A stretch of DNA of 64,000 nucleotides from Gemmatimonadota bacterium (lineage in GTDB: Bacteria; JAAXHH01). A program made the position numbers and the translations under genes. The stretch's first letter is position 1; each line of letters begins with the position of its first letter. Below are positions 7,401 to 14,573 of the stretch, piece after piece. Location of the stretch: the NCBI GenBank assembly GCA_009837395.1, contig VXTP01000015.1, positions 1 to 64,000 on the forward strand, in the 5' to 3' direction. The notes under the pieces are model-generated. The model did no database searches. It was not told the DNA's origin and worked only from the letters and a program-made list of their open reading frames with translations.

Positions 7401-10251
7401 GGACGGCCACATCCGGGAGATCACCGTGCGCGGCGCGCGGGAGCACAACCTGAACGATCTCTCCGTGACGATCCCCCGGGACCGGATGACGGTATTTACG
7501 GGCGTATCGGGCTCGGGGAAGACCTCCCTGGCCCTCGATACGATCTACGCGGAAGGCCAGCGGCGGTACGTGGAATCCCTGTCCGCCTATGCGCGACAGT
7601 TTCTCCAGCAGATGCAGAAACCGAAAGTGGACCACATCGTCGGCCTGTCCCCGGCCATTTCCATCGAACAGAAGTCCCCGGGCCGGAACCCCCGCTCCAC
7701 GGTGGGCACCATCACGGAGATCTACGAGTACCTGCGCGGGCTCTACGCCCTCGTGGGCGTCCCCCACTGTCCGGCATGCCGGGTGCCCATCGGCGCGCAG
7801 ACACCGAGCCAGATCGTGGACCGCATCATGACCCTTCCGGACCGGACCCGCGCCACGCTCCACGCCCCGCTGGAACCCGAAGGCGCCGAGGGGTATGACG
7901 TCCTCCTGGACCGGGCCCGCCGGAACGGGTTCATCCGGGTACGCATCGACGGCGAATTGCGGCGACTCGAGGAGGACATAGAGATCGACCGCCGCAGACG
8001 CCACGAGTTGTGCGTGGTGGTGGACCGGATCGTCATGCAGGGCGACGTGCGCCAGCGCCTGGCCGACTCGGTGGAGACGGCCCTGGAACTTTCGGGAGGG
8101 TTGCTGATCGCCGAGGTGGAGGAGCCGGACACCGCCGGGCCCCGCGACATCCGTTTCAGCCGGTACTATTCCTGTCCGTCCTGCGGCAACAGCTACGACG
8201 AGCCCACGCCCCAGAGCTTCTCCTTCAACCACCGTACGGGCATGTGCCCCGAATGCGAGGGACTCGGTACCCAGCCCGGGATCGATCTGGACCTGCTGAT
8301 ACCCGATCGCGGGAAACCGGTGCGTGAAGCCGCGGCCGCGATCTGGGGGGATGGCGCCGCGGGGGAAGGTGCAGCAGGTGTAAGCCCCATGGGCGAGCGG
8401 TCATTGCTCGACCTGCTGGAACAGGTGGCGTCCTCGCATGGATTTACCCTTGAGACGCCGGTCGACGCCTTGTCGCCGGAACAGCTCCAGGTATTGCTCT
8501 ATGGAAGCGATCGGTGGGTGGAAGACCAGCGGGTACCCGGTCTGTCCTTCCAGTTCCGGGGCATCTTCCCGACGGTGGAACTGGTCGCACGGTACGCGAA
8601 CCGCTTCCCTGAGCTGGCCCGTATGCTGCAACCGACGCCGTGTCCGGCCTGTGAGGGCGGGCGGCTACGTGCCGAGAGTCTCTCCGTGCTGATCGACGGC
8701 CTGTCCATTGCCGGGCTTTGCGCCCTCCCCGTCGACCGCGCCATGGACTTCATCGAGAAGCTGGAACTCTCCTCGTCCCAACGGGAAGTCGCGGGCGAGG
8801 TGTTGACGGAAATCCGAAACCGCGTGCGCTTCCTGCTGGACGTGGGGCTGGAATACCTGACGCTCGACCGCCGGGCGCCCACGCTATCGGGCGGCGAGGC
8901 GCAGCGGATCCGCCTGGCCAGCCAGATCGGATCGGGACTGACCGGCGTGCTCTACGTGCTGGACGAGCCCACGATCGGACTCCACCCGCGGGATAACCTC
9001 AGGCTGATCGAGGCCCTGGAGAACCTGCGAGACCTCGGCAATACCCTCATCATGGTCGAACACGACCGCGACACGCTCGAACATGCCGACAACCTGGTGG
9101 ATTTCGGTCCGGGAGCCGGCGTCTACGGGGGCCGGATCGTGGGCCAGGGCGCGCCCGAATCCCTCAAGGAACACGAGGCTTCGCTCACCGGGCGTTATCT
9201 CGCCGACCGGCTGCGCATCGAAGTGCCCACGGACCGCCGCAAGCCGGGCCGCAACCGGCTGCGTATCATCGGGGCCCGCCAGAACAACCTGAAGAACATC
9301 GACGTGACACTGCCCCTCGGCCTCTTCATCTGCGTAACGGGGGTGTCCGGATCGGGGAAGAGTTCCCTTGTCAACGATATCCTGTATCCCGTGCTGGCCT
9401 CCACCCTGCACCGCGCCCAGGTCAATCCCGGTCCCCACGACGAGATCAAGGGGCTTCGCTACGTGGACAAGGTCATCAACATCGACCAGACGCCCATCGG
9501 CCATTCCCCCCGGTCGGACCCGTGCACCTACGTCGGGCTCTTCGCGCCGATCCGCCAGCTCTTCGCCCGGACCGTGGAGGCCCGCATGCGGGGGTACGAA
9601 CCCCGGCGGTTCAGCTTCAACGTGCCCGCGGGCCGCTGCGAGGCCTGCCAGGGACTCGGCGTGCGCAAGATCGAGATGCACTTCCTGGCGGATGTGTGGA
9701 TGACCTGCGAGGTCTGCGACGGGAAGCGCTTCATGAAGGAGACGCTGGAGGTGACCTACAAGGGCAGGACCATCGCCGATGTCCTGGACATGACCGTGGC
9801 CGAGGCCCTCGAGCACTTCGAGAACGTGCCCCGCATCCGGCGCATGCTCCAGACGCTTTACGACGTGGGTCTCGACTACATCAAGCTCGGCCAGTCGGCC
9901 GTCACGCTGTCCGGGGGCGAGGCGCAGCGCGTCAAGCTCGCGAAGGAACTCTCCCGGCCGGGCACCGGCAAGACCATCTACCTGCTCGACGAGCCGACCA
10001 CGGGGCTCCACTTCGACGACATCCGCAAGCTGCTTAAGGTCCTGAACAGGCTGGTGGACAAGGGGAATACGGTGCTGGTGATCGAGCACAACCTGGACAT
10101 CATCAAGACGGCCGACTGGATCGTCGATCTCGGACCGGAAGGCGGTGACCGGGGCGGTCACGTAGTTGCCGCGGGAACGCCCGAGGAAATCGCCGGTTCA
10201 TTGTCCCATACCGGGCGGATACTGTCGAGGGAGTTGGCGGCGGTCGACTAG
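4468..10251 (+). CDS. uvrA: Tandem (double-length) excinuclease ABC subunit UvrA
   Basis: UvrA is the ATP-dependent DNA damage sensor of nucleotide excision repair and loads UvrB. This 1,927-residue protein is two complete UvrA chains in one, about twice the usual 940-960 residues. The first copy spans about residues 1-945 and the second about 982-1927. They are joined by a Pro/Ala/Ser-rich linker. Each copy has two Walker A motifs (GVSGSGKSS or GVSGSGKTS), ABC signatures (LSGGEAQRI/LSGGEAQRV), a CxxC-19-CxxC zinc finger (CTKC/CPNC; CPSC/CPEC), the GRCEAC zinc module and the UvrB-contacting insertion. No catalytic or zinc residue looks lost in either half. Chlamydial UvrA is a known tandem of this kind. 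The stop overlaps that of the convergent radical SAM gene in the tetranucleotide CTAG. The start has no clear Shine-Dalgarno. Confidence 0.96.
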   Translation: MAGTTIQIKGARVHNLKNVNLDLPKDALICFTGVSGSGKSSLAFDTLYAEGQRRYVESLSAYARQFLGQMQKPDVDRITGLAPAISIEQKAAGLNPRSTVGTITEIYDFLRVLYARVGVPHCTKCGARIGAQTLEQIVARILALPEGTRMLVLAPVIQGRRGEYRDLFEDLRRQGYLRARVNGEVVNLSEDPDLDRNMRHTIEVVTDRLVMRDDIRTRLVEAVEGALHLGQGTVMVQLEADGRTSDLLFSTRYACTKCDLSYEEPTPQLFSFNSPQGMCPNCHGLGTMMRIEPRLIVPDPSKSINEGAIEPLGTIANLWKRHFYEGIAQHVGFSLDTPWEQLTEEARRVVLYGLGYKRITFTFRNGKGGEWSHKDRFNGVVNDLEKRYHTLKSQRHKAELERYMAIGECDLCHGERLKPEALSVTLGGLSIAALCRLPILDIRAFFEKLSLSDAERQIGDEALKEIVARLDFLLNVGLEYLTLERTAPTLSGGEAQRIRLASQIGRGLVGVMYVLDEPSIGLHPRDNRRLLDTLGYLRDQGNTVIIVEHDEETMWASDHIVDFGPGAGVNGGEIVAEGRPGVVAASTASLTGQYLCGKKTIPVPVSRRGVNDSWLTILGARQNNLKNLDVRLPVGRFTCVTGVSGSGKSSLINDILYAALARSLNKAGTQPGEFDGLKGVSHLDKVINIDQAPIGRTPRSNPATYTKVFDAIRALFAETPEARLRGYKPGRFSFNVRGGRCEACEGNGATRVEMDFLADMWVSCPVCEGRRFDRETLEVKYKGHSIADVLDLDVQEALEIFEHVPSIARVLRTLYDVGLGYIKLGQPAPTLSGGEAQRIKLGRELCKRSTGRTMYVLDEPTTGLHFEDITHLLAVLNAFVDKGNTVVVIEHNIDVIKTADWIIDLGPEGGEAGGRVIAEGTPETVAATAGSSTGQILAKAMRPAGSPGTSPETPAIPASSESSPAAGQTASADRTAGADGHIREITVRGAREHNLNDLSVTIPRDRMTVFTGVSGSGKTSLALDTIYAEGQRRYVESLSAYARQFLQQMQKPKVDHIVGLSPAISIEQKSPGRNPRSTVGTITEIYEYLRGLYALVGVPHCPACRVPIGAQTPSQIVDRIMTLPDRTRATLHAPLEPEGAEGYDVLLDRARRNGFIRVRIDGELRRLEEDIEIDRRRRHELCVVVDRIVMQGDVRQRLADSVETALELSGGLLIAEVEEPDTAGPRDIRFSRYYSCPSCGNSYDEPTPQSFSFNHRTGMCPECEGLGTQPGIDLDLLIPDRGKPVREAAAAIWGDGAAGEGAAGVSPMGERSLLDLLEQVASSHGFTLETPVDALSPEQLQVLLYGSDRWVEDQRVPGLSFQFRGIFPTVELVARYANRFPELARMLQPTPCPACEGGRLRAESLSVLIDGLSIAGLCALPVDRAMDFIEKLELSSSQREVAGEVLTEIRNRVRFLLDVGLEYLTLDRRAPTLSGGEAQRIRLASQIGSGLTGVLYVLDEPTIGLHPRDNLRLIEALENLRDLGNTLIMVEHDRDTLEHADNLVDFGPGAGVYGGRIVGQGAPESLKEHEASLTGRYLADRLRIEVPTDRRKPGRNRLRIIGARQNNLKNIDVTLPLGLFICVTGVSGSGKSSLVNDILYPVLASTLHRAQVNPGPHDEIKGLRYVDKVINIDQTPIGHSPRSDPCTYVGLFAPIRQLFARTVEARMRGYEPRRFSFNVPAGRCEACQGLGVRKIEMHFLADVWMTCEVCDGKRFMKETLEVTYKGRTIADVLDMTVAEALEHFENVPRIRRMLQTLYDVGLDYIKLGQSAVTLSGGEAQRVKLAKELSRPGTGKTIYLLDEPTTGLHFDDIRKLLKVLNRLVDKGNTVLVIEHNLDIIKTADWIVDLGPEGGDRGGHVVAAGTPEEIAGSLSHTGRILSRELAAVD

Positions 10252-11366
10252 ACGCCCGCTTTCCAGACCCTCTCCAGGCCTTCCCACAACCTTCCGATCT
10301 TCAACGAAGATTCCGTCTCGCCCCGGCAACTGTACCAGCACCGGTTGCATTCGATCTTCTTCGAGACCTTTTTGAAGTCGGCGTATCCAGACGATACGGG
10401 CAGTTCAGCACAGGGCTTTATGTCGCCGTCGGGGGTCAGTTGCACCAGCCACTTGCCCGCCGCCGTACAGGACCGTGGGAGGGTATCCTGGAAATAGGCG
10501 GGGATTTGGCGCAGGTACCAGGCGGAACTGACGATGTTCCCCAGGCGGGACTTCTGGTAGATCAGGTCCTCGATCACGGACTCCAGCCGCTCGGTGTGAG
10601 CGGGATCCACCAGGTGGGTTTCGTTCCCATTCTTGAAATCACTGTAACAGCTGTAGGAAACCTTCGCGCCCATGGTCCGCGCAAGGTGCGCTATGGGCAC
10701 GACGTGGTCCAGGTTGTCCCGCATGATCACCGTGTTGAAGATCACGTTGACCCCTCGGGCCGTCAACTGGGGCACGAGCGTGGTGATATGCTCGTACAGC
10801 CCCTCGATGCCCCGTTCCTCGTCGTGTTCGCGTCCGATGTAGTTCAATGAAATCGAGATGTGGTCCAGGCCGGCATCCCACAGCGCCATGGCCTTCTCCA
10901 CGGTCAGAAGAGATCCGTGGGTGACCATGCCGATGTAGATGAATCCCTGGGAATCCTTGATGCGCCTGACCGCCTCCGGCAGTTGCTTGTTGATCGTGGG
11001 TTCCCCGCCGGTCAGGGTGACCGAAAGGGGGTTCAGCTTCCGCAGCGCCGCCACGTAGTCGTAGTCTCCCAGCTTGCCCGAACGTTTCGTCTTCCAGTAA
11101 TCACAGAAATCGCAGGTGGCGTTGCAGAGGTAGGTCACTTCCATGTTCACCGACATCGGCCCGCCCTTCAATCGCACCCAGATGTATTTGAGCAGGGCCC
11201 TGAGCTTCATGCCGAAGGACATGGGCCGCAACAACGTCCGGTCGTACCCGAGATAGCCCGCGTCCGGCTGCAGTACGGGCGGTGCGGGCGATCCGGACGG
11301 TCCGGGAGGCGCGGGAGACGGCGCGATGAGTTCCGCCGCCGGTGAGATCTGAACCTGTTCGGACAT
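10248..11366 (-). CDS. Radical SAM protein with C-terminal extra Cys cluster
   Basis: The 372-residue protein contains the radical SAM cluster motif CNATCDFC (CxxxCxxC, about residues 81-88) in a MoaA/HpnH-like setting (NMEVTYLCNATCDFC, then LTGGEPTIN as the GGE SAM-binding motif). The C-terminal region has more cysteines (RSCTAAGK, KPCAELP, CNRCWYSCRGE). This resembles SPASM/twitch-type auxiliary Fe-S sites, so it probably binds a second cluster. The substrate cannot be named. The N-terminal 36 residues are Pro-rich and unlike the rest. The start at 11366 has AGGAG seven bases upstream. It follows the phosphatase gene by 10 bases and is probably co-transcribed with it, which suggests modification of a phosphorylated or lipid-linked substrate, though this is inference. 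Confidence 0.88.
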   Translation of the reverse strand: MSEQVQISPAAELIAPSPAPPGPSGSPAPPVLQPDAGYLGYDRTLLRPMSFGMKLRALLKYIWVRLKGGPMSVNMEVTYLCNATCDFCDYWKTKRSGKLGDYDYVAALRKLNPLSVTLTGGEPTINKQLPEAVRRIKDSQGFIYIGMVTHGSLLTVEKAMALWDAGLDHISISLNYIGREHDEERGIEGLYEHITTLVPQLTARGVNVIFNTVIMRDNLDHVVPIAHLARTMGAKVSYSCYSDFKNGNETHLVDPAHTERLESVIEDLIYQKSRLGNIVSSAWYLRQIPAYFQDTLPRSCTAAGKWLVQLTPDGDIKPCAELPVSSGYADFKKVSKKIECNRCWYSCRGETESSLKIGRLWEGLERVWKAGV

Positions 11367-11376
11367 GAATATGCTC

Positions 11377-12822
11377 CTACGCCACCGCGCGCGTGGCGGC
11401 GGTGACAGAATCTCTGCCGTCTATGGTCCCTTTGACGGTACGTCCCGTCAGGTTCAGCATGGCGGGGAACACGTCCACGGTGCGGACACATTCCGCTGCA
11501 ATGTCCGTGTTCATCATCAAGGGCACGTGCATATGGTCGCGATGCAATGAACCGTGGGTCGACTTGTGCTCGGGATGTTCATGCCGGTATCTCAGATCGT
11601 AGCCCTTCCGGGCGCTGACGATCAGGTCCCCTGACCGCGGCGAACCGAAGACGCGCAGCAACTGGTAAGGCGCGTCGGGATACTCCGTATCGAACGTGGC
11701 GGAGAGCATCTGCTCATCGGACGCTTCGGCCGGCATGCCGCCGTAGCCGAAAGGATCCTGGCCCTCGAGCACCTGGTACGCGATGCCGCCGCCGGGTATC
11801 TCCCTGATTTCACAGGTCCCCCGGCGCCCGCAGACGATGACTGCATCATCCCTCGTCGCCGCCACCAGGTCTACCGCCTCCTGTTCGAGCAGGGCCTCGA
11901 TGGGATCGGTTTCCCCCAATGACCGGATTTCATCGTATGACGGCCTTTCTTCCCAGGTCTCGCCCTTCTTCAGGTAGATATGCGCCATGCCGTTACCCGA
12001 GACCATCATTGCCGCGTCGCATCCACCGCGCAGGATCCGGGGATAGTAAAGCGTGTTGAATCCGATTTCGTCGAGAAAGGACCATAGCTCGAAATGCGTG
12101 TGGGTGGAGGTCAGGCCATGATCGCTGGAGACCACGAGAAGCGTGTCGTCCAGCCTGTTCAGCCGCTGAAGTCGCTCCGCCAGCCTGCCGAATCCACGGT
12201 CGAATGCCCGGTAAGCCTCCAGCGTGGCGTCCGAAAAGGGATCGGTGTAATGGGAGTATTCGTCCACCGCCGGGAATACGACCGACAGGAAATCAACGCC
12301 CCGGTCGACGGCCCGGTCGATGTACCTCCAGGCCGCGGCGTCCATGACCTGCCATCGGCCGGATAAATGGGCGTAGTACAAGTACCAGTTCCTGGTCAGC
12401 AACGTCCGGTTTTCGAATATGCCCAACCCCTTGTTAACCAGGCTGAACACGCCCGCCGGATGCTCGTAGTATTCGAAGATGGTGCGGACCTCGTCCCTCA
12501 GATCGCTGTCGATACACAATCCACCCGGTCCCACGTAACTGCGCGCCTGCCCGAAATGGGTAAACCCCTCCGGCCGGGACCGGTCGAACCAGCGGATGCC
12601 GGGGAGATTGCACGTACCGGGCGTACAGCCGGTCAGAAAGGGCACATGGGCCGGACCGGTCGTGGACGGGAACGAGGTCACCGCTTTCCGGTAATCTCCC
12701 CGGTCGAGGATGTACCGCCGCAGGGACGGTAGTTCGCCGGCCTCGATCAATTTCCGCATGACGTCTTCGCGTGCGCCGTCGACGAGGAAGAAGATACATC
12801 GATTGTACACCGTCGCCGCCAT
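11377..12822 (-). CDS. Alkaline phosphatase superfamily phosphodiesterase/pyrophosphatase
   Basis: This is a type I phosphodiesterase/nucleotide pyrophosphatase-like hydrolase (about 481 residues) of the two-metal alkaline phosphatase superfamily. The expected landmarks are in order: a metal Asp in FFLVDGARED near the N-terminus, the Thr nucleophile region FPSTTGPAHVPFLTG, VDEYSHYTD, VSSDHG and the C-terminal metal His in THGSLHRDHMHVP. No signal peptide is evident, so it is probably cytoplasmic. I chose the ATG at 12822 because AGGAG precedes it; an in-frame ATG at 12855 would add 11 residues without a ribosome site. It heads a two-gene unit with the radical SAM gene. Members act on nucleotides, phospholipid head groups or phosphonates; the substrate here is unknown. 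Confidence 0.85.
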   Translation of the reverse strand: MAATVYNRCIFFLVDGAREDVMRKLIEAGELPSLRRYILDRGDYRKAVTSFPSTTGPAHVPFLTGCTPGTCNLPGIRWFDRSRPEGFTHFGQARSYVGPGGLCIDSDLRDEVRTIFEYYEHPAGVFSLVNKGLGIFENRTLLTRNWYLYYAHLSGRWQVMDAAAWRYIDRAVDRGVDFLSVVFPAVDEYSHYTDPFSDATLEAYRAFDRGFGRLAERLQRLNRLDDTLLVVSSDHGLTSTHTHFELWSFLDEIGFNTLYYPRILRGGCDAAMMVSGNGMAHIYLKKGETWEERPSYDEIRSLGETDPIEALLEQEAVDLVAATRDDAVIVCGRRGTCEIREIPGGGIAYQVLEGQDPFGYGGMPAEASDEQMLSATFDTEYPDAPYQLLRVFGSPRSGDLIVSARKGYDLRYRHEHPEHKSTHGSLHRDHMHVPLMMNTDIAAECVRTVDVFPAMLNLTGRTVKGTIDGRDSVTAATRAVA

Positions 12823-12902
12823 TCCGTCTCCTAAAAACATAGGACATCGATACATTACTCAATTCAAGTATACAGTACAGGCTTGAAAGTATACTCGTTA
12901 CG

Positions 12903-13502
12903 CTATTCTATTTCAAGGGTTTTCGCACGCAGGATGTTGAGCAATTCGTCGTAGGAGGTCCTGCTGATCTTCTTGTAGAAAGCGTCCCGGTTGGCCAGCG
13001 CGACGCTCGCCCCGTCGATCACCATGTCATAGATGAGCCATTCGCTCGCTTTCAGCTCCATCTTGTAATCGACGAGCGTTTTGGTGCCCTTGTACCATAC
13101 CGTCGTTCTCACCAGCGATCGGCTGCCCCGGGTTTCTTCCCCGTCGTAGGTCGTCCTGTCCGATCGCTTGCGCAGCTTGTCCAGGGCCCGGCTTTCGGTC
13201 CACTTCCGTAGGACCGCAACGAACTCCTCCCGCTCGGCGTCCGTCCGCTCCCGCCAGTGCCTGCCGAGTGAAATGCGGCTGTGCCGTTCGAAATCGAACC
13301 CGGAGACGACGGCATGGCGCACCAGGCTGTCCATTACCGCTTCGGTCGCGGCCCCGTCCAGGGCGCGCAGCGCGGCGTCCCGCTGCTTCAGCGTCTCGAT
13401 GGGCGAGTATTCCTGCGCGTAACTTCCGAAAGCCATCAGCGACACCGCAACCCAGGCGGCAAAGCGTCCCAGGCGGCGAACCGCACGGCGATTCACATGC
13501 AT
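12903..13502 (-). CDS. MlaC/Ttg2D-like periplasmic lipid-binding protein
   Basis: The 199-residue product has a signal peptide (Arg-rich start, AAWVAVSLMAFGSYAQ) and matches the MlaC fold family, which ferries phospholipids between the outer and inner membranes. Typical parts are the RHAVVSGFDFERHSRISLG segment and the late WLIYDMVIDGASVALANRD stretch, followed by a C-terminal helix. The start at 13502 is fixed by GGAGG six bases upstream; the longer ORF reaching 13631 lacks support. It lies last in a run of TolC-like, DUF3047 and MlaC-like genes. MlaD, MlaE and MlaF are not in the window, so the inner-membrane partner must be elsewhere or a different one. Confidence 0.85.
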   Translation of the reverse strand: MHVNRRAVRRLGRFAAWVAVSLMAFGSYAQEYSPIETLKQRDAALRALDGAATEAVMDSLVRHAVVSGFDFERHSRISLGRHWRERTDAEREEFVAVLRKWTESRALDKLRKRSDRTTYDGEETRGSRSLVRTTVWYKGTKTLVDYKMELKASEWLIYDMVIDGASVALANRDAFYKKISRTSYDELLNILRAKTLEIE

Positions 13503-13554
13503 TTCCCACCTCCATCCTTTCATGCTGCGGGCCGGATCGCCCGGACTGGCCGGA

Positions 13555-14535
13555 TCAGGACCCGGTGTCCCGGTGATGCACCACGAAGTCGTCGTAATCC
13601 CCCTTCGAATCCGTTCCCGTCGCGTTGCCATCCGTCAGAATGCCGATCCCGACGGCTTTCCGGGGCGGCTTCTTCCCGAAGATCCGGACATAGTCCGCAT
13701 GCACGTCGACCGATTCCTCAACCCACTGTCCGAGTTTCTCCTCCCCGCTCTCGAGCACGATCACGTGGGGTCGACCGATGCCTTCGCGGCGGTAGTGGGT
13801 GCCGACCGGCGCGGTGGTGCTCCAGACATATTTCAGGGTCTTGGGCACGCCGATGAAGTTCCGATCCAGGACCACGTATACGGCCACGGAACTGTCGTTT
13901 TTGGTTCGGATGCGTTCATCGCCGTCTTCGGGCAGGACCGTCGCCCTCCAGCGCCAGGACAGCACCGGGTATTCGTTCGCATCCCATTCACTGACTTGCT
14001 TGAGAATGATGATGGAAGTGCCGTCGTCGGCCGCGTGAAGATACCGGTTGTCCCTTTCTTCCCGGATCGTGTACAGACTGCGGGCCAGGTCGTCGTCGCC
14101 CCTCCAGGCTTTCCAGGTCAGGGGGAAGCCGCCCGGGGCCGAATCGTCGAAGTCTTCGATCGTGATGGACTTTCGTTGGCCATCGCCCCGCTGGGGAGGA
14201 GGCGCATGGTCCGCAAGGTCCGCAAGGTCCGCATGGTCCGCCCACGCGACGCCCGGAACGAACGAGGCGGTCCGCGGCGAGGCCGTCATGGCCGTCCTGG
14301 ACTCCCGGGGCGACAGCGTTTTCGGCTCAGTGTCCGTGCGAAGGATGGAAGGCGGATCGATGTACGCGGCGCAGATCAGGAGGGCCGCGCCCGCCAGCAA
14401 ACCGAACGCCCTGCCGACCGGCCAACCCCGCGCGCTTCTTGTCGGCGTGCCCCGCGCCTTGTACGCCGGCGTGCCCCGCGCCCTGCCCGCCGATATACCA
14501 CGTCCCATGTCCGTCTCCCCACGCCTATGGTTCAT
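13555..14535 (-). CDS. DUF3047 family exported protein
   Basis: The conserved core covers about 210 residues at the C-terminus. It includes SWRWRATVLPEDGDERIRTK, VAVYVVLDRN, LKYVWSTTAPVGTHY and the ending VGIGILTDGNATGTDSKGDYDDF, all typical of DUF3047. The family has no established function; its beta-rich character and genomic settings suggest an envelope or carbohydrate-binding role. The N-terminus has short repeats (RGTPAYKARGTPTRSARG) before one hydrophobic segment that could be a signal anchor. Two starts are plausible: 14535 (GGAGG upstream, used here) and 14508 (GGAG upstream). It sits 38 bases after the TolC-like gene and 52 before the MlaC-like gene, so one transcript is likely. Confidence 0.82.
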   Translation of the reverse strand: MNHRRGETDMGRGISAGRARGTPAYKARGTPTRSARGWPVGRAFGLLAGAALLICAAYIDPPSILRTDTEPKTLSPRESRTAMTASPRTASFVPGVAWADHADLADLADHAPPPQRGDGQRKSITIEDFDDSAPGGFPLTWKAWRGDDDLARSLYTIREERDNRYLHAADDGTSIIILKQVSEWDANEYPVLSWRWRATVLPEDGDERIRTKNDSSVAVYVVLDRNFIGVPKTLKYVWSTTAPVGTHYRREGIGRPHVIVLESGEEKLGQWVEESVDVHADYVRIFGKKPPRKAVGIGILTDGNATGTDSKGDYDDFVVHHRDTGS

Positions 14536-14573
14536 TCCCATCCTCCGTTCCGTGCTTCAACGCGGCACCGTGA

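Noticed and set aside
12860-12900. Two direct AAGTATAC repeats 21 bases apart between MlaC-like and phosphatase genes as a promoter/operator
   Set aside because: TATACT matches a -10 box, but no -35 is at a usable distance on the minus strand. The spacing is suggestive but not enough for a call.
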